From Lycorma delicatula (Eukaryota; Arthropoda; Insecta; Hemiptera; Fulgoridae), in NCBI RefSeq assembly GCF_047948215.1, contig NC_134456.1:65863529-65927528 (forward strand): DNA of 64,000 nt, written 5' to 3'. The notes below the pieces were generated by a model that saw only the letters and a list, made by a program, of their open reading frames with translations, ran no database searches and was not told the DNA's origin. Of the stretch, positions 59,780 through 64,000 are shown piece after piece; position 1 is the stretch's first letter, and every line of letters starts with the position of its first letter. The translations under genes were made by a program, and so were the position numbers.

Positions 59780-61795
59780 TTTAGTTTTTACATAGTGGAT
59801 TTCACTTATCAAAACATGGATCAACTGTCACCTGATCGATTTGACGCCAGTGAAATTACGACGGGTGGAACTATCTCTTTACCTGGTAGAAAACGTGGCG
59901 GATCTTTAACAACTTTCGTTAGAAACCTTAGGTTATCTACGCATAAGCTCATTCGAGAAAATATTGTTAGTAATCTAAATGACTCGTACAGCAAGGGTAT
60001 TATCGATGAGTAAATTTCCGATCAGGATTTCATTCACAACAAACGATTCCGGTGCTGCGTAAGCCGAGAACGATGCGGACTACCAGTGAGGTCGCAGGCA
60101 ACTTATCTTTATCGAACAGATATGAGGACTTGTCGATGGAAGAAACCAATGATGAAATAATTATGTCTGATGTTGAAAAGCGTAGACATGAACAAAAAAA
60201 AAACAATAGGGTTGGTCCGTGAGCATAAACTAATCGGACACACGTTTATGCGAAAGGACAAGTGGTGCTGAGAAATCTCTATTCAATCCCGATTGATGTC
60301 TTCAAGTATGAAATTGAAAAATGAGAACAAAATGAGGTACAAAGTATGATAAACGCCCCTTATGCATCACAAAAGAGCCTTTGTCTACATTGTCCGTGAA
60401 TCTTGAGTCTAATAGAACAACAAGGAAATATTCAATGTACGAGACATCGCGAACTGTAGCGTCTCATTTGAGAAGATACCTTACAGGCTTACTCAGCAAT
60501 GTGATAGTTAAAATCTGTTAATGGCCAGGTTTCTTTGAATAGCTACGTGGAACATAATGATGTTGCTGTCCGCAGACAAGAACTAGACAGTTTAGTTTCA
60601 CAGAATCGTTGGATACTATCCTACACTGCGAAAATCACTTAACCGATCGAAACTATCTTGTCTTAGGGGTTATTCTATATATACGTCTCGGTTGTCGTAT
60701 ATATAGAATAACCATGATGAATAACCATCTGTATACACTTGTAAGGGGATTAGCTCCACGTCTGATGATTCGCCAGTCTTACTATAAGTACGTTGATATT
60801 TAGGGAGAAGCGACCCCCGATTCTACACAATAACAGGACAAATTGGTAGTCATACAGGAGCTAGATCGAGGATGAATTGGTCGTACAATTGAACTGAAAT
60901 GTTTGACTAATAAAGAAAAAACTTTGTTCTGCTTCCTTTCTAGACGTCTAGTAAACGTTCGACAAGGTCTGACTACCTGGTCTGCTTTGCAAACTAAAAA
61001 CGAGTATATTTCAACATTCTACCGGATACTGCGTAGTAACTTGGACGGTCGCTTTTCCCAGATTAAATATAAGAAGGTGTTGGGGGCTATCCTGTTCTTT
61101 GGTCTTCATTGCGGACATTCCTGTTACGAACAATATCTCTATTGCTTCGTTTACCGATGACACGGCAATCATGGCCGTCGTTGATGATCCAGGCCTCAGC
61201 TAGGTTTCAGTCGGGATTAGACCTCCAAATCCGAGTGGTTCAGGAAATTGAAAGTACAGGTGAATCAAGAGAAATCCACTCATATAATTTTTTTGATGGG
61301 ACAGGGTGATTACCCAAGAATCCATTTAAAGGGGGTTACATTTCGTGAGCTGTGGGTGTATGGTATTTAGGTATTCTCTTAGGTTGTTGTCTAATATGAT
61401 GAAAAAAGGAATCATCTAAAACGCTACTATTGTACAAAGTGATAATAGACCAATTTGGACATACGGAATTCTGCTTTGGGATACGGCAAACACCTACAAT
61501 GTGGAGGATATTCTGTGCTTCCAGAATAAATTAGCGAAATGCATAAAACAGGCGCCATGGTTCATTTGCAACGCCGACATTCATGCGTATTTAGGGTATC
61601 TTATGTTCGGGAAAAAGTCGATTGGTTTGCAACTTACAAAGTAAAGCTTAATGACCACGTGAATCATCTAGCAGTTAATCCGTTAGACAATGGCGAAGAT
61701 GTTAAGGCGATTAAAGCGACTACATATATTAGACCTGGGAACCTAATAGTGACTAATAAGGAAGAAGCTTCTATTCTTGAGTTAATCGTCTAAGT
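59780..61795 (+). pseudogene. Jockey-clade LINE, gag N-terminus joined to RT C-terminus
   Basis: The 5' part (59741-60013 and on to about 60200) encodes a low-homology start, then in another frame RKPRTMRTTSEVAG and SLSNRYEDLSMEE, typical of a LINE gag N-terminal region. Gag knuckles, endonuclease and most of RT are missing or unreadable. From about 61030 there are GRFSQIKYKKVLGA, the RT active-site block as ASFTDDTAIMAV near 61140, PIWTYGILLWDTANTYN near 61450 and APWFICNADIHAYL. Stops and shifts throughout. A perfect 18-bp-arm hairpin lies inside it (60668-60713). Confidence 0.65.
60668..60713. repeat. Perfect hairpin, 18-bp arms, 10-base loop
   Basis: GGTTATTCTATATATACG at 60668-60685 and its exact reverse complement at 60696-60713 enclose TCTCGGTTGT. 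It lies within the degraded LINE. Confidence 0.95.
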
Positions 61796-64000
61796 ATTTA
61801 TGCTAATGTTAATGATTATGTTTCTGGTGTCATTTGTTATGCTATTTTTTTTCCTTGTATTACTAGTATTACTGGAAATTTTATGGTTTCCAGTATCTTA
61901 CTGTGTTGACTTTTCATGATATGTTTGACTTACTAGTGATGTTTTAAGAATGTATTTAATTAAGGTGTTTCAAGGAAACTCCTTTACACTCGCTTGTTGT
62001 GATGAAATTTCCTTATAGTTTCTACTTACGATACTGATTTAAATATTATTTAAAAGATAAAAAAAAAAATAAATAAATTTTAATGCAGATCTTTAAAGTT
62101 GCAAATGAAGATGTTTGAGAAGTAAGATATGATATGATAAAAATATTTTCTAGATTATATGGTTGCTAAACTAAAAGCAAACAACATATGAAAAAGAGAA
62201 TATTTTATGCAGTTTTTCAGTTTAAAAAAGAAACAATGAACAAATATTTACGGACGTAAAAACAGCTGATTATTATTTTTAACATAATTACATATAAAAA
62301 AAAAATTAAAATTAAAAAAATGTTTTTACTTATTTGGTATAAAAAACACGATTATCTGGTATGTCGATAAAAAATTACTTAAAATTAAATTAAAAACTTA
62401 GAATTTCGCTATATAACATTATTCTTTTTAAAACATGAATTAAACAAAAAATACGAATTAAAAAGAAAATTAAAAGGTTTATTTTACATAAAACAGCTGA
62501 TTTTAAGTAGTTTTAACATTAATTTTAGATATTATAGACCCACACTTTAAATTTTCAATCATTTTTTTATTGATCTGTTTTTTCATTTCAGAAGGAAAAA
62601 ATATATTCGTTAGTAAAACCTTCTAAAAAACCATCGATTTTAAAGAATTCTTGAAAATATTTTTTTTGGGTTTCCACTTCAAAAAATGAAGGTAGGTTTT
62701 TTTATTACACCGATTTGAGTGAAAGGATATACATCTGCAAAATTTGAATTTTCTGTAATCAGGACATACTCTTTTTGACAAGAAGGAATTTTTTAATTAA
62801 TTAAAATATTGGATCACAAGGTAAATCCAATAAAATAGAAACTTCTAATAAGCAGCAACTGTTTAATAAATCTGTGAAAAGAAAATGTTTGAGCGATATA
62901 GAAATCCAACAAAAAAAATTAGTTGACATGATGTATGGATGATGATGGATTGAGTAACAGAACAATAGGATCTGCAGAGATTATTGTTGGGAAAATGTTA
63001 TACGATGACATTAAAAAGCATGAATAATCTCGGGTCAAGGCGAAGATTAAAGGAAGGTCCTGATACAGAAATCTATAAAGATGGTAAAAGTGAGAATATT
63101 ATTAAGACTGATAAATTTTATGCAGAATTCTTATGTTCATAAATTTAGAATAGTGCAATAATTCTGATTTTACGATCTTGAGATTCAGATTTCATAAACG
63201 TCTTTTGTTGAGTAATTTATTAAAATACTATCGCTCACATTTACAGTATTTAACTGATGTACAATTTATGGATATTTTACAGAATTTTATTATTTATCTA
63301 TAACAAAACAGTGATTTACGATAGGTAAATATGTTAGACAGTAATAAGTTTTGAGCTGTATTTTAATAACAGTTGAACCTTTGTCTTGCAACTTATCATT
63401 ATCATAAAGTTTTTAGTAAGATACATGTAAACATAATAACAGCAAAATAGATCTATCATATTTAAAATTTAAATTCCCATGAATTAAACTCAGAATAAAT
63501 AGTAGTGAAAACAAAGAGAAACTTGATTCAAGATTGTTTATTTATTGTGTCACAAAGGGACACAATAAATAATCACGAATATTATGATAATTTTTCTTTG
63601 AAGAGGATTTAATCCAGGAACAGTTTTATATTTCATCGCAGTATTGATTAGTAACTAACTGACCCGTAATTTGTGTGTTTTTAAAAATAATTTATCGTTT
63701 TAATAAACTTAGCTTAATAATTTTAATTAATTTGAAACTAGATTATAGAAATTTGGATGTAATACAATCTGCAAACAGAAATTTAACTGGTTTCATAAGC
63801 TGATTATAGTTTTATACTTCTTTTTATAAATAGTTCTATATTTTATCATTTGGTAGGAGTTGTACTTCTGTTTACAATTTGTAAAATTTTTCAACAAAAA
63901 AGAGATAAATATTAAAAAACAAAAAAAAAAAAAACACGACTGCCAAACAAACATTGCTAATAAATATTTCTCTTTAATCTCTCCAATAAAAATAGCATGA
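61796..64000. other. AT-rich DNA, nothing recognised
   Basis: No gene or element was identified. A perfect 14-bp-arm hairpin (TTATTTATTGTGTC) is at 63538-63572. Confidence 0.45.

Noticed and set aside
59741..60013. 90-codon frame as a host gene
   Set aside because: The following frame gives gag-like SLSNRYEDLSMEE and the region leads into Jockey RT pieces, so it is treated as LINE.

Overview
The window is AT-rich eukaryotic DNA from an insect. It carries two RR-type (chitin-binding) cuticular protein genes with short exons and AT-rich introns, a TATA/initiator promoter, and an insect-style load of mobile elements: I-clade and Jockey-clade LINEs, a Penelope-like element, a Helitron, mariner-type transposons, MITEs and tRNA-derived SINEs. 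The order cannot be read with certainty; a hemipteran is a guess from the general look of the repeats.

Genes. Both host genes read leftward. Gene A (7490-19761, three exons) encodes about 483 residues: a signal peptide split after Met-Gln, a YGxP/proline-rich exon 2, and a last exon holding a relaxed RR core, about 300 residues of Q/Y/N/S-rich repeats, and a short segment (GFVANVQY) that looks like the missing end of the RR domain. Its promoter and start exon are clear. Gene B (54318 to about 57.3 kb or beyond) encodes a pro-resilin-like protein: a proline/YGxP-rich exon 2 and a last exon with a complete RR-2 domain of the resilin type. Both genes have a phase-0 intron immediately before the RR exon, which suggests paralogy. 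Both products should be secreted, and gene B's should bind chitin in elastic cuticle.

Layout. 0.3-2.9 kb: decayed LINE, gag-endonuclease-RT scraps. 3.2-4.1 kb: decayed DDxD transposase, then a SINE. 4.7-5.3 kb: probable LINE scraps. 7.5-19.8 kb: gene A, with a nearly full-length 6.5-kb I-clade LINE in its second intron, flanked by an imperfect 24-nt target-site duplication. 21.4-22.0 and 47.3-48.0 kb: two copies of one terminal-inverted-repeat element. 24.6-25.6 kb: mariner. 26.7-29.5 kb: Helitron with an internally deleted helicase, a canonical 3' end, two 5' ends, and a nearby second SINE. 29.6-30.4, 39.4-42.0 and 59.8-61.8 kb: Jockey-clade fragments. 35.9-36.1 kb: MITE with TA target duplication. 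44.1-45.4 kb: Penelope-like fragment with a GIY-YIG domain between inverted flanks. 54.3-58.4 kb: gene B. Most of the rest is AT-rich DNA with microsatellites in which I recognise no gene.

No bacterial features, CRISPR arrays, rRNA genes or free-standing tRNA genes were seen. The most notable observations are the RR domain apparently split by a long Q-rich block in gene A, the near-intact intronic LINE whose two gag breaks both sit in homopolymers, the Helitron termini, two SINE families sharing one 3' tail, and the Penelope flanks with a weak hammerhead-like motif.
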